A stretch of DNA of 5,193 nucleotides from Bacteroidota bacterium (GTDB taxonomy: Bacteria > Bacteroidota > Bacteroidia > Bacteroidales > Dysgonomonadaceae). The DNA is taken from positions 1 to 5,193 of the forward strand of contig JAEZZZ010000037.1 in NCBI GenBank assembly GCA_023418255.1, given 5' to 3'. Shown piece by piece: positions 1 through 5,193 of the stretch (positions are counted from its first letter, which is position 1; the number at the start of each line of letters is the position of its first letter). The notes below the pieces were generated by a model. That model did not search any database. It was not told the origin of the DNA and saw only the letters and a program-made list of their open reading frames with translations. The position numbers and the translations under genes were made by a program.

Positions 1-507
1 CTTGTATCGTATCATAAAATGCAAGGATTATGAAGTAAAAATACTCAATTTCTTGCAGTTGTGCAAATTTTAAAACAACTAATTTGCTGATTTTTACTAC
101 TTATATATATTATTCAGCAGACCCAAATTAAATAACAATCGAAATATTGCAATTGAGATTATTAAGCTTCTCTAACTTCTGCATAGATGGAGAAATAATT
201 AGATACAATGATTAATTTCTTATAAACTTTAATAATAAAATATGGCTTAACTTATGATGTTTAGAATTTCAACATAACGGTTTGATTTATGGCGATGTAG
301 GAAATCCAATGTTGACTATACGGCTAAAAGAGAATAGTAAGCATCCCACAGAGGAAAAGAGGGGCAAAGATAATGGAAAGTTTTCTTCATGAATAATGCG
401 GGTTAAAAAGGGTATTTCATTAACTATCTGAATAATAGCTGTGTTTCCATCATCAGTCAAATTGGTAACACTCACAATCTTTTTTACTGTTAAGTTTTAT
501 ATATCGT
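1..507. other. AT-rich intergenic region with no supported gene
   Basis: This stretch lies downstream of the CDF exporter gene. I find no convincing coding sequence, tRNA or rRNA in it. The longest reading frame (minus strand, 287-475) has only a GTG start and no family resemblance. No strong GC-rich hairpin followed by a T-run is visible behind the exporter stop codon, so its terminator is not identified. Two interleaved short inverted repeats sit at 57-87 (AGTGTG is not among them; the arms are AGTTGT/ACAACT and GCAAATT/AATTTGC). One -7-like element (TATCTTTG on the minus strand, 365-372) has no partner -33 box. Base composition is very AT-rich, so such matches are expected by chance. Confidence 0.6.
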
Positions 508-1491
508 TTAATGATTTTCATCTACTATCAACGCTTCGTTTCCGCTACAACAGCCAATACCAATTTGCAACGTACTGTGATGAATATTACGTTTCTCCAA
601 CAAAGCATTTACCGACTCACGTACCGTCATTGCTTCGGACATGTTAATATTCTCCGAAACATTCAGATGTGCTTCAAAGTGCACCTGATTTTCATTGAGT
701 TGCCACAAGTGCATGTGGTGCACATCTTTCACATAGGGAATCTTTTCAATTTCTCGGATAAGCGTTTCGACATCAATATCGCGAGGGGCACCTTGCATCA
801 ATATATCAATCGACTGTTGCAGCACATTCCATGTGTGATAAATGATATAGATACCAACCAATATTGTAATTACAGGATCTATCCACGTAATGTGATAAAG
901 CCAGATGGCCATTCCGCCAATAATGACAGCAACGGATGAGAGCGTGTCACCCAGTAGGTGTAGATATGCAGCTTTCACATTCAGATTTTTATCTTTTTCC
1001 TTTTGCAGAATAAGCACCGAAACCCAATTGGCAATAAGCCCAACAATTGCCACAACGAGCATGAGCAATCCTTTAATAGGTTCGGGGTTAATCAATCGCT
1101 TATAGGCTTCAATAAATAAAAATAAACATATAATAACGAGAATCAGCGCATTAAAGAAAGCCGTAAGAATTTCCACACGCTTATAACCAAACGTGCGATG
1201 CATATCGGCTTTTTTGTTTCCGATTTTATTGGCAATGTAAGCAAAAAGAATTGCCATCGTATCCCCAAGATTGTGTACAGCATCCGAAAGAAGCGATAAG
1301 CTATTGGATACCAGACCACCAACAATCTCCACTATCGTAATTATAAAATTCAGAAGAGTGACGATCAACAGTTTCTTACCATGCAATTCAGTATGCGTAT
1401 GATGATGATGATGATGGTGATGGTCGTGATGCGCGCTTGAATGATGATGGTGATGGTCGTGATGATTTGTTTTTTGAATGTTATGAGCCAT
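508..1491 (-). CDS. Cation diffusion facilitator (CDF) family metal exporter, probably zinc
   Basis: A 327-residue inner-membrane proton-coupled exporter of divalent metal, most likely Zn2+, of the CzcD/ZitB/ZnT type. Six membrane segments can be drawn at roughly 40-60, 65-88, 104-129, 141-163, 172-197 and 203-221. The transport-site ligands are visible as HxxxD in TM2 (H73, D77, in SDAVHNLGD) and HxxxD in TM5 (H178, D182, in HLLGD). In the family this HD-HD arrangement goes with zinc preference, whereas YiiP has DD-HD. A cytoplasmic C-terminal domain follows (about 225-312), with the family motif VHHMHLW (257-263) and H271/H275/H305, then CC at 314-315. The first 37 residues are extremely His-rich, as in other zinc CDFs, and probably form a cytoplasmic metal-binding tail. 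The ATG start precedes this tail. Downstream partner of the small Cys/His protein, 40 nt away and probably cotranscribed. Family certain; zinc specificity inferred. Confidence 0.96.
   Translation of the reverse strand: MAHNIQKTNHHDHHHHHSSAHHDHHHHHHHHTHTELHGKKLLIVTLLNFIITIVEIVGGLVSNSLSLLSDAVHNLGDTMAILFAYIANKIGNKKADMHRTFGYKRVEILTAFFNALILVIICLFLFIEAYKRLINPEPIKGLLMLVVAIVGLIANWVSVLILQKEKDKNLNVKAAYLHLLGDTLSSVAVIIGGMAIWLYHITWIDPVITILVGIYIIYHTWNVLQQSIDILMQGAPRDIDVETLIREIEKIPYVKDVHHMHLWQLNENQVHFEAHLNVSENINMSEAMTVRESVNALLEKRNIHHSTLQIGIGCCSGNEALIVDENH
1408..1464 (-). repeat. In-frame 24-nt direct duplication encoding the His-rich tail
   Basis: Two identical 24-nt copies lie at 1408-1431 and 1441-1464, offset by 33 nt (11 codons). 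They encode HHDHHHHH at residues 10-17 and again at residues 21-28 of the CDF exporter. Because the period is a multiple of three and the copies share codon choice (CAT CAC GAC CAT CAC CAT CAT CAT), a recent tandem duplication is more likely than independent selection for histidine. Such a tract could expand or contract by slippage and change the number of His residues without breaking the frame. Confidence 0.9.
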
Positions 1492-1531
1492 TTTATTGTA
1501 TTATGAAAATGAAAAAAATTACACAACTAAA

Positions 1532-1759
1532 CTAAAATTGGTCACGCATGGCTTTAGACACTCGCCATTGCATGTGGTTGTTATAGCATCGGTTTACACT
1601 TATAAAGCGATGATATCTGTAATCAATAATAAACGTTACCCGATGGTGCGAAAATGCACATACGTCGCCACAGGATCCGCAACTGACACAAGTGTTAAAC
1701 TTTAGATTTTTATATTTTTGAGACACCAATGGTGTGCTGTCATTTTCACTATAATTCAT
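1532..1759 (-). CDS. Small Cys/His-rich protein of unknown function, upstream of the exporter
   Basis: A 75-residue reading frame that I do not recognise. From an ATG at 1759 it has a polar N-terminus (1-22), then C24, C27, C30, C34 spaced CxxCxxCxxxC (CVSCGSCGDVC), immediately followed by AFSHHR (H38, H39). A basic and aromatic stretch follows (YRYH, H50), then C58 and H62, and the end NHMQWRVSKAMRDQF, which looks helical. The cysteine spacing resembles a 4Fe-4S ferredoxin cluster, but the usual proline after the fourth Cys is absent. With the extra His residues a zinc site is equally possible. The case for a real gene: an ATG, natural-looking codons throughout, a good promoter ending about 30 nt upstream, and the same strand as the CDF gene 40 nt downstream. 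A longer frame from a TTG at 1822 would run through the promoter and is rejected. The main risk is that this is a chance frame; no homology could be checked. Confidence 0.6.
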   Translation of the reverse strand: MNYSENDSTPLVSQKYKNLKFNTCVSCGSCGDVCAFSHHRVTFIIDYRYHRFISVNRCYNNHMQWRVSKAMRDQF

Positions 1760-1791
1760 AAAATTGATGCAATTTGTTATAATACAAACTA

Positions 1792-1823
1792 CAAAATTAG
1801 TGATTGCCTGCCATAAAGTCAAT
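1792..1823 (-). promoter_or_regulatory. Bacteroidota-type promoter for the small protein and CDF exporter
   Basis: On the minus strand, TAATTTTG (1799-1792) matches the -7 consensus TAnnTTTG exactly. ATTG (1823-1820) matches three of the four bases of the -33 box TTTG. They are separated by 20 nt, within the usual spacing for this phylum. The predicted start of transcription is near 1785-1787, giving a leader of about 27 nt before the ATG at 1759. It is the best promoter match I found in the window. It has not been tested experimentally. Confidence 0.6.
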
Positions 1824-1829
1824 CACTAA
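1797..1829. promoter_or_regulatory. Inverted repeat with 10-bp arms over the promoter: candidate operator, or a terminator hairpin
   Basis: Perfect arms TTAGTGATTG (1797-1806) and CAATCACTAA (1820-1829) flank a 13-nt spacer. One arm covers the -33 box and the other overlaps the -7 element, so a dimeric regulator bound here would sit directly on the promoter, as expected for an operator. The symmetric site lies between the two promoter boxes, a placement also used by MerR-type regulators, but no regulator gene is in the window. Alternatively the arms fold in RNA as an AT-rich hairpin followed by TTTTG, about 70 nt after the lipoprotein stop codon, and could act as a weak terminator for that transcript. 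Both roles may apply. It does not match Fur-box or common Zur-box patterns that I know. Confidence 0.55.
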
Positions 1830-1897
1830 AACATGGTATTTTTGTGCGCCTTTATCACCATAAATAATGATTTTTAGTTGTTTTTTAAGCTGAGAGA

Positions 1898-2389
1898 TTA
1901 AAACCCTTTCAATGTGCCTTGAAACGAAATTGCTTGGCGATTCGTATCGTTTATTTGTAAACTGGCAGAGCCATTACTCCAAATTTGAAACAAAAGAGTT
2001 GTTTCCGGTCTCACATCGCGTGGTTTAATGGTCACTTGTTGACCATTCGGATGCTTATCAACAGAAACAACATATTCAAAATCGGTGCTGACAAACTTTA
2101 TCCCGCTTTCGCTCGGATCCATAGGGGCGGTGTATGCTCTTCCATAATAAGGCAAATACACCTGAAGAGAGTCGGGTGTAATTCTTACATTGTAATATGG
2201 TGACAGATAAATAGAAGGAAATCCCATCGGATGTGCATAACTTGCTTGAAAATTAAAGTTTTTATTTTCCACTAGCGAATGAATTTTTTCAGCCAGTGCC
2301 TGTCGCTCCTGCACACTCTTTGTCGAAAAACAACTTGAATAGAATAAGCTTATACCTATGACAAATGGCAATATTGTGAACTTTTTCAT
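1898..2389 (-). CDS. DUF4251 domain lipoprotein
   Basis: A 163-residue secreted protein of the Bacteroidota family DUF4251, function unknown. The N-terminus MKKFTILPFVIGISLFYSSC is a type II signal sequence: basic start, hydrophobic core at about 5-17, and a candidate lipidated C20. The lipobox (YSSC) is relaxed, as is common in this phylum. The DUF4251 body spans about 25-160. It has the family landmarks SPYYNVRI (63-70), YLPYYGRAYTAP (78-89), GIKF (96-99) and the C-terminal RQAISFQGTLKG (151-162). I chose the ATG at 2389 because the longer frame begins with TTG at 2461 and would put 24 polar residues before a clear signal peptide. It lies 107 nt behind the DUF6427-type gene on the same strand. 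No clear promoter is visible in that gap, so it may be the last gene of the purD transcript. Domain assignment is firm; its role is unknown. Confidence 0.9.
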   Translation of the reverse strand: MKKFTILPFVIGISLFYSSCFSTKSVQERQALAEKIHSLVENKNFNFQASYAHPMGFPSIYLSPYYNVRITPDSLQVYLPYYGRAYTAPMDPSESGIKFVSTDFEYVVSVDKHPNGQQVTIKPRDVRPETTLLFQIWSNGSASLQINDTNRQAISFQGTLKGF

Positions 2390-2496
2390 ACCTGCATTTA
2401 TATTTTTTGACGGTTCTTTTTCATATAAACATAAAGGACGAAAGTATTGTTTATGAATCAATAAATAATTCGTGCTGCTCTCATCAGTTTGTCCTC

Positions 2497-3510
2497 TTAT
2501 CCGGCAAGCGTTAAAAAATTAGACAAATAACAAAAGAGTAAGAGCGTCAAAAAAAAGCATGCACTATAGACTTGAATTGTTGTTAATCGTACACTACTGT
2601 AATAATAGGCAACAAGAAAAGAGAGCAATGCTAAACCATATTGCAACCACACAAAACTATGCATGAAATAAATAAGCTGAAAAATCATCATCAGCAACAA
2701 AAGAAACACCATGAAGCGTATCACATTTTGTGTTAATAATGGCGATTGCTGGCAAGAAGCATAAGACATAAACATGTAATATGCAAAAAATGAAAGGACG
2801 AGCGCACTAAAAGTCCAATCTTTGGACGTCAAAAAGGATGCTTTGGGTAAACCAACCTCTGACATTACATAAAACGATTGGATGAAATCAGGCAATGTAT
2901 CGAAATAGAAATAGAGTCCAAAAAAACACCAGAATACTAATAATATACCCAAAACAAACGAAATGAAAGACTTAATGTTTATGTTCCGCATCATAAGCAC
3001 GCCACGCCACCACAATAGCACGACTAAAATTGCGTAAATCTGAAAAACGGATGCAACTCCAATCAATACGCCTGATTTGAAAGCGTGGGCTTTATATTCA
3101 TGCTTTTGATATGAACCTAGCAAAGGAAAAAATGCCAAAAGAAGGAAGATGGTTGCTAAATATTCTGCCGACATGGGCAAAAAATAGGGATGCACGCTGA
3201 AAAGTAGAAGCGGGACAGTTAATGGCAGACTCGACCGTGTACGTATAAGAGCAAACACACTATTCAGCAGATTCATTGTCCATGCAATGACAAAAATACA
3301 GATTGTAGCAGCAATAAATGAAGACCAATCAGAAGAAAACCAATGCGATATATGATGCCAAACCAATCCGGTATCAGGACGCACCGCATCCGGCATTCCT
3401 GTATGCAAGAATAAAAAAAGGCGCATCAACACAACTAAAGTCGAAACGACAAGCCAAGTATATCGCGCCTCAATAAAATAGTGCTTAAATAATCTTGCAA
3501 CAACGAGCAT
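2497..3510 (-). CDS. Polytopic membrane protein, probably DUF6427 family
   Basis: A 337-residue, very hydrophobic inner-membrane protein of unknown function. About nine or ten membrane segments can be drawn, roughly at 17-37, 63-85, 96-112, 115-131, 144-168, 181-203, 232-250, 262-283, 286-304 and 312-332. The soluble loop between the first two (38-62) is rich in Trp and His (WHHISHWFSSDW). I assign DUF6427 from length, the short basic N-terminus (MLVVARLFKHYFIEARY), the membrane layout and position: DUF6427 proteins are often encoded beside purD or upp in Bacteroidota. The ATG at 3510 lies 16 nt after the purD stop codon, with GAAAGG (minus strand, 3524-3519) as a possible ribosome contact, so cotranscription with purD is likely. 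No catalytic motif is seen. It could be another Bacteroidota-specific multi-spanning protein, for example one resembling lipid-linked glycosyltransferases. Confidence 0.8.
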   Translation of the reverse strand: MLVVARLFKHYFIEARYTWLVVSTLVVLMRLFLFLHTGMPDAVRPDTGLVWHHISHWFSSDWSSFIAATICIFVIAWTMNLLNSVFALIRTRSSLPLTVPLLLFSVHPYFLPMSAEYLATIFLLLAFFPLLGSYQKHEYKAHAFKSGVLIGVASVFQIYAILVVLLWWRGVLMMRNINIKSFISFVLGILLVFWCFFGLYFYFDTLPDFIQSFYVMSEVGLPKASFLTSKDWTFSALVLSFFAYYMFMSYASCQQSPLLTQNVIRFMVFLLLLMMIFQLIYFMHSFVWLQYGLALLSFLVAYYYSSVRLTTIQVYSACFFLTLLLFCYLSNFLTLAG

Positions 3511-3526
3511 ACATAACGCCTTTCAG

Positions 3527-4804
3527 TTATAAATCAAAACCGATGTCTTTTCTGAAATATTTTCTATCAAATTGGATGTTTTCAGCATTTTTATAGGACA
3601 AGTCCAATGCTGCCTGCATCGAATCACCAAACGAAGTGACTGCTAACACTCTGCCACCGGAGGTTACAATCTGTCCATTATTATGGGTGGTGCCGGCGTG
3701 AAAAACAACACTATCCGTAACATTTTCTAATCCGGTTATGATTTTTCCTTTTTCATACGCTTCCGGATAGCCTCCCGAAACGAGCACAATGGTTGAAACA
3801 AAACGTGGGTCGAATTCAACGTTTCGGCTATCGAGGGTTCCGGTTGCAACACATTCAAACAAATCGACTAAATCGTTGGCAATACGTGGCAATACGACTT
3901 CGGTTTCCGGATCACCCAAACGCACATTATATTCAATAACCATGGGATTACCATCTACATTTATCAAACCAAAGAAGATGAAGCCTTTGTAGTCTAACCG
4001 TTCTTGCTGAAGCCCTGAAATAGTCGGCTTAATGATTCGCTCTTCCACTTTTTTCATAAAACATGAATCGGCAAAAGCTACCGGCGAAATTGCTCCCATT
4101 CCCCCCGTATTCAATCCGGTGTCACCTTCACCAATACGCTTATAATCTTTTGCTTCGGGGAGCAAAACATAGGACTTCCCATCGGTAAGAACAAACACCG
4201 AACATTCAATACCCGACAAAAACTCTTCAATGACGACGGTTTGACTTGCATTGCCAAACATACCTCCAAGCATATCGCTTAACGTTTTTTTTGTTTCTTC
4301 TAAATCCGATAAAATCAAAACGCCCTTTCCTGCAGCCAAACCATCCGCTTTCAAAACATACGGTGCCGACAAGGTTTCTAAAAAATGAAATCCTTCCTCT
4401 AAATTTTCTTTGACAATGCTTTTATAGCGAGCGGTTGGAATGTTGTGGCGCGCCATAAAACGTTTTGCAAAATCCTTACTTCCTTCCAGTTGTGCTGCCT
4501 CTTTCGATGGCCCTATCACAGCAACATGTTGTGTGATGGCATCATCACGCAGAAAGTTATAAATTCCGCGCACAAGGGGATCTTCCGGACCAACCACAAC
4601 CATATCAATATCGTTTTTCGTAACGAAACGTTTTATGCCCTCAAAATCGGTAACAGACAATGCGATATTTTGTCCTAAAAGATTCGTTCCCGCATTTCCG
4701 GGCGCAATAAATAGTTGCTTTAGCCTTTTGCTCTGTTTTAATTTCCATGCCAACGCATGCTCACGTCCACCGGAACCAAGCAATAAAATATTCTTCTTTA
4801 TCAT
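3527..4804 (-). CDS. purD: Phosphoribosylamine--glycine ligase (GAR synthetase)
   Basis: Second step of de novo purine synthesis, cytoplasmic: 5-phosphoribosylamine + glycine + ATP give glycinamide ribonucleotide + ADP + phosphate. From the ATG at 4804 it has 425 residues, a normal full length (E. coli PurD is 429). The N domain shows GSGGREHAL (10-18), APGNAGT (34-40) and VGPEDPLVRG (71-80). The ATP-grasp part shows LEGSKDFAK (106-114), VLKADGLAAGKGV (150-162), VIEEFLSG (191-198), EAKDYKRIGEGDTGLNTGGM (217-236) and the GARS signature RLGDPETEV (295-303). The C domain has GGYPEAYEKG (344-353) and ends RKDIGFDL. Family members usually begin one or two residues before ILLLGSGGREHA, so the ATG nearest this motif was chosen. 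An ATG at 4816 (four residues longer) is possible; the TTG at 4834 is unlikely. No damage or frameshift is seen. Confidence 0.97.
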   Translation of the reverse strand: MIKKNILLLGSGGREHALAWKLKQSKRLKQLFIAPGNAGTNLLGQNIALSVTDFEGIKRFVTKNDIDMVVVGPEDPLVRGIYNFLRDDAITQHVAVIGPSKEAAQLEGSKDFAKRFMARHNIPTARYKSIVKENLEEGFHFLETLSAPYVLKADGLAAGKGVLILSDLEETKKTLSDMLGGMFGNASQTVVIEEFLSGIECSVFVLTDGKSYVLLPEAKDYKRIGEGDTGLNTGGMGAISPVAFADSCFMKKVEERIIKPTISGLQQERLDYKGFIFFGLINVDGNPMVIEYNVRLGDPETEVVLPRIANDLVDLFECVATGTLDSRNVEFDPRFVSTIVLVSGGYPEAYEKGKIITGLENVTDSVVFHAGTTHNNGQIVTSGGRVLAVTSFGDSMQAALDLSYKNAENIQFDRKYFRKDIGFDL

Positions 4805-4867
4805 TCTTTTATTCATGTTATGTAGGTGTATCAAGAATCGATGATTCCATCAAAACACACTCTTGTA

Positions 4868-4886
4868 TACAAAAAAATATTTTGTA
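4868..4886. repeat. Small palindrome upstream of purD
   Basis: Arms TACAAAA (4868-4874) and TTTTGTA (4880-4886) flank a 5-nt spacer. It overlaps a second, self-complementary 10-mer, TTGTATACAA (4863-4872). It lies 63 nt or more upstream of the purD ATG, in what would be its leader or promoter region, and so could be an operator or a leader hairpin. The arms are made almost entirely of A and T in an AT-rich region, so chance is a serious alternative. It does not resemble the E. coli PurR box. Confidence 0.3.
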
Positions 4887-4942
4887 AAGATATAAAAAAG
4901 TAAAACGTCTGCCAATCACAACAACGATAAATTTTTAATAGA

Positions 4943-4950
4943 CAAAAGTA
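4943..4950 (-). promoter_or_regulatory. Possible -7 element for purD
   Basis: TACTTTTG on the minus strand matches the Bacteroidota -7 consensus TAnnTTTG. No TTTG-like -33 box lies 19-21 nt further upstream, so the call is weak. If used, transcription would begin near 4936 and the purD leader would be about 130 nt, including the palindrome at 4868-4886. I found no other exact TAnnTTTG on the minus strand between this site and purD. Confidence 0.25.
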
Positions 4951-5193
4951 AGCATCTCGTCATGATGCCCCTTTTTATAACAAACGCTGCTTGCAAAATA
5001 TGGCTACAGTATGAGTGACAATGGAGTGATTGACGAGACATATAAAAAAGTCTTTCAATGTAAGTTTAAAATGACTATCCGTATTTATACCTAAATTCAT
5101 TTTTGTAACTTACACATGCCACGAGTAATCTTCCGAAAAGTGCTTCTCCAAAGTATCTTCGATTAAATTTATAGCAAAATTCATCTAAATAGT

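Larger units (their letters stand above)
4817..5193. other. AT-rich region upstream of purD with no supported gene
   Basis: No RNA gene, no family-recognisable protein and no ORF crossing the window edge could be supported. The minus strand carries two short frames in the same phase, 24 codons (5110-5184) and 41 codons (4975-5100), separated by stop codons. They could be the decayed remains of one gene or chance. A 5-bp hairpin (4952-4968, GCATC/GATGC) followed by CCCCTTTTTAT reads as a weak rightward terminator on the plus strand, but no plus-strand gene precedes it. An 8-bp inverted repeat, TCTCGTCA (4955-4962) and TGACGAGA (5031-5038), spans 68 nt. Confidence 0.5.

Noticed and set aside
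365..372. Minus-strand TATCTTTG matching the -7 consensus
   Set aside because: No TTTG-like box 19-21 nt upstream and no gene downstream before the window ends.
287..475. Minus-strand frame of 62 codons downstream of the exporter
   Set aside because: It has only a GTG start, no ATG, no recognisable motif and no promoter with both boxes. The translation looks somewhat protein-like in its first half, so a decayed fragment cannot be excluded, but there is not enough to call a gene.
511..939. Plus-strand frame of 142 codons
   Set aside because: It lies wholly antisense to the CDF exporter, whose family motifs are unmistakable; it is a shadow frame.
1496..1705. Plus-strand frame of 69 codons opposite the small Cys/His protein
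   Set aside because: It starts with TTG, has no convincing plus-strand promoter and no motif. The opposing minus-strand frame has an ATG, a promoter and a cysteine cluster, so it is the better candidate.
1760..1822. TTG-initiated N-terminal extension of the small Cys/His protein
   Set aside because: The extension would be translated from inside the promoter and palindrome, upstream of the predicted transcription start.
1837..1844. Plus-strand TATTTTTG matching the -7 consensus
   Set aside because: No -33 box at the right distance, and no plus-strand gene follows; the DNA downstream is antisense to the lipoprotein gene.
2390..2461. TTG-initiated extension of the DUF4251 lipoprotein
   Set aside because: It would place 24 polar residues ahead of a clear lipoprotein signal peptide beginning MKKFT at 2389.
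4952..4976. Plus-strand hairpin followed by a T-run as a terminator
   Set aside because: The stem is only 5 bp with a 7-nt loop, and no plus-strand gene lies upstream of it in the window.

Overview
The window looks like a chromosomal segment of a Bacteroidota bacterium, probably of the order Bacteroidales. The sequence is AT-rich. Two genes belong to families found essentially in this phylum (a DUF4251 lipoprotein and a DUF6427-type membrane protein). Shine-Dalgarno sites are weak or absent, and the best promoter fits the Bacteroidota -33/-7 pattern (TTTG / TAnnTTTG) rather than the E. coli one. I cannot name the genus. All five supported genes lie on the minus strand, so transcription runs right to left.

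Layout in transcription order. The right end (about 4817-5193) is AT-rich and non-coding as far as I can tell; it is the upstream region of purD, with small palindromes and one -7-like element. Next come purD (3527-4804, purine biosynthesis) and, 16 nt behind it, a polytopic membrane protein of DUF6427 type (2497-3510). After 107 nt comes a DUF4251 lipoprotein (1898-2389). These three could form one transcript, although the 107-nt gap leaves room for a separate promoter. A 138-nt gap then holds an inverted repeat with 10-bp arms that overlaps a good Bacteroidota promoter. That promoter would drive a 75-residue Cys/His-rich protein that I do not recognise (1532-1759) and, 40 nt further on, a cation diffusion facilitator with a His-rich N-terminus (508-1491), most likely a zinc exporter. 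The left 507 nt hold no convincing gene.

The purD half is ordinary housekeeping. The part that deserves attention is the small unit at about 508-1830: a palindrome-covered promoter, a tiny protein with a CxxCxxCxxxC cluster followed by HH, and a zinc-type exporter. It reads as a compact metal-responsive export unit. This is inference: the metal link rests on the exporter family, on the metal-ligand-rich small protein and on adjacency. No mobile element, CRISPR array, RNA gene or phage gene was seen.
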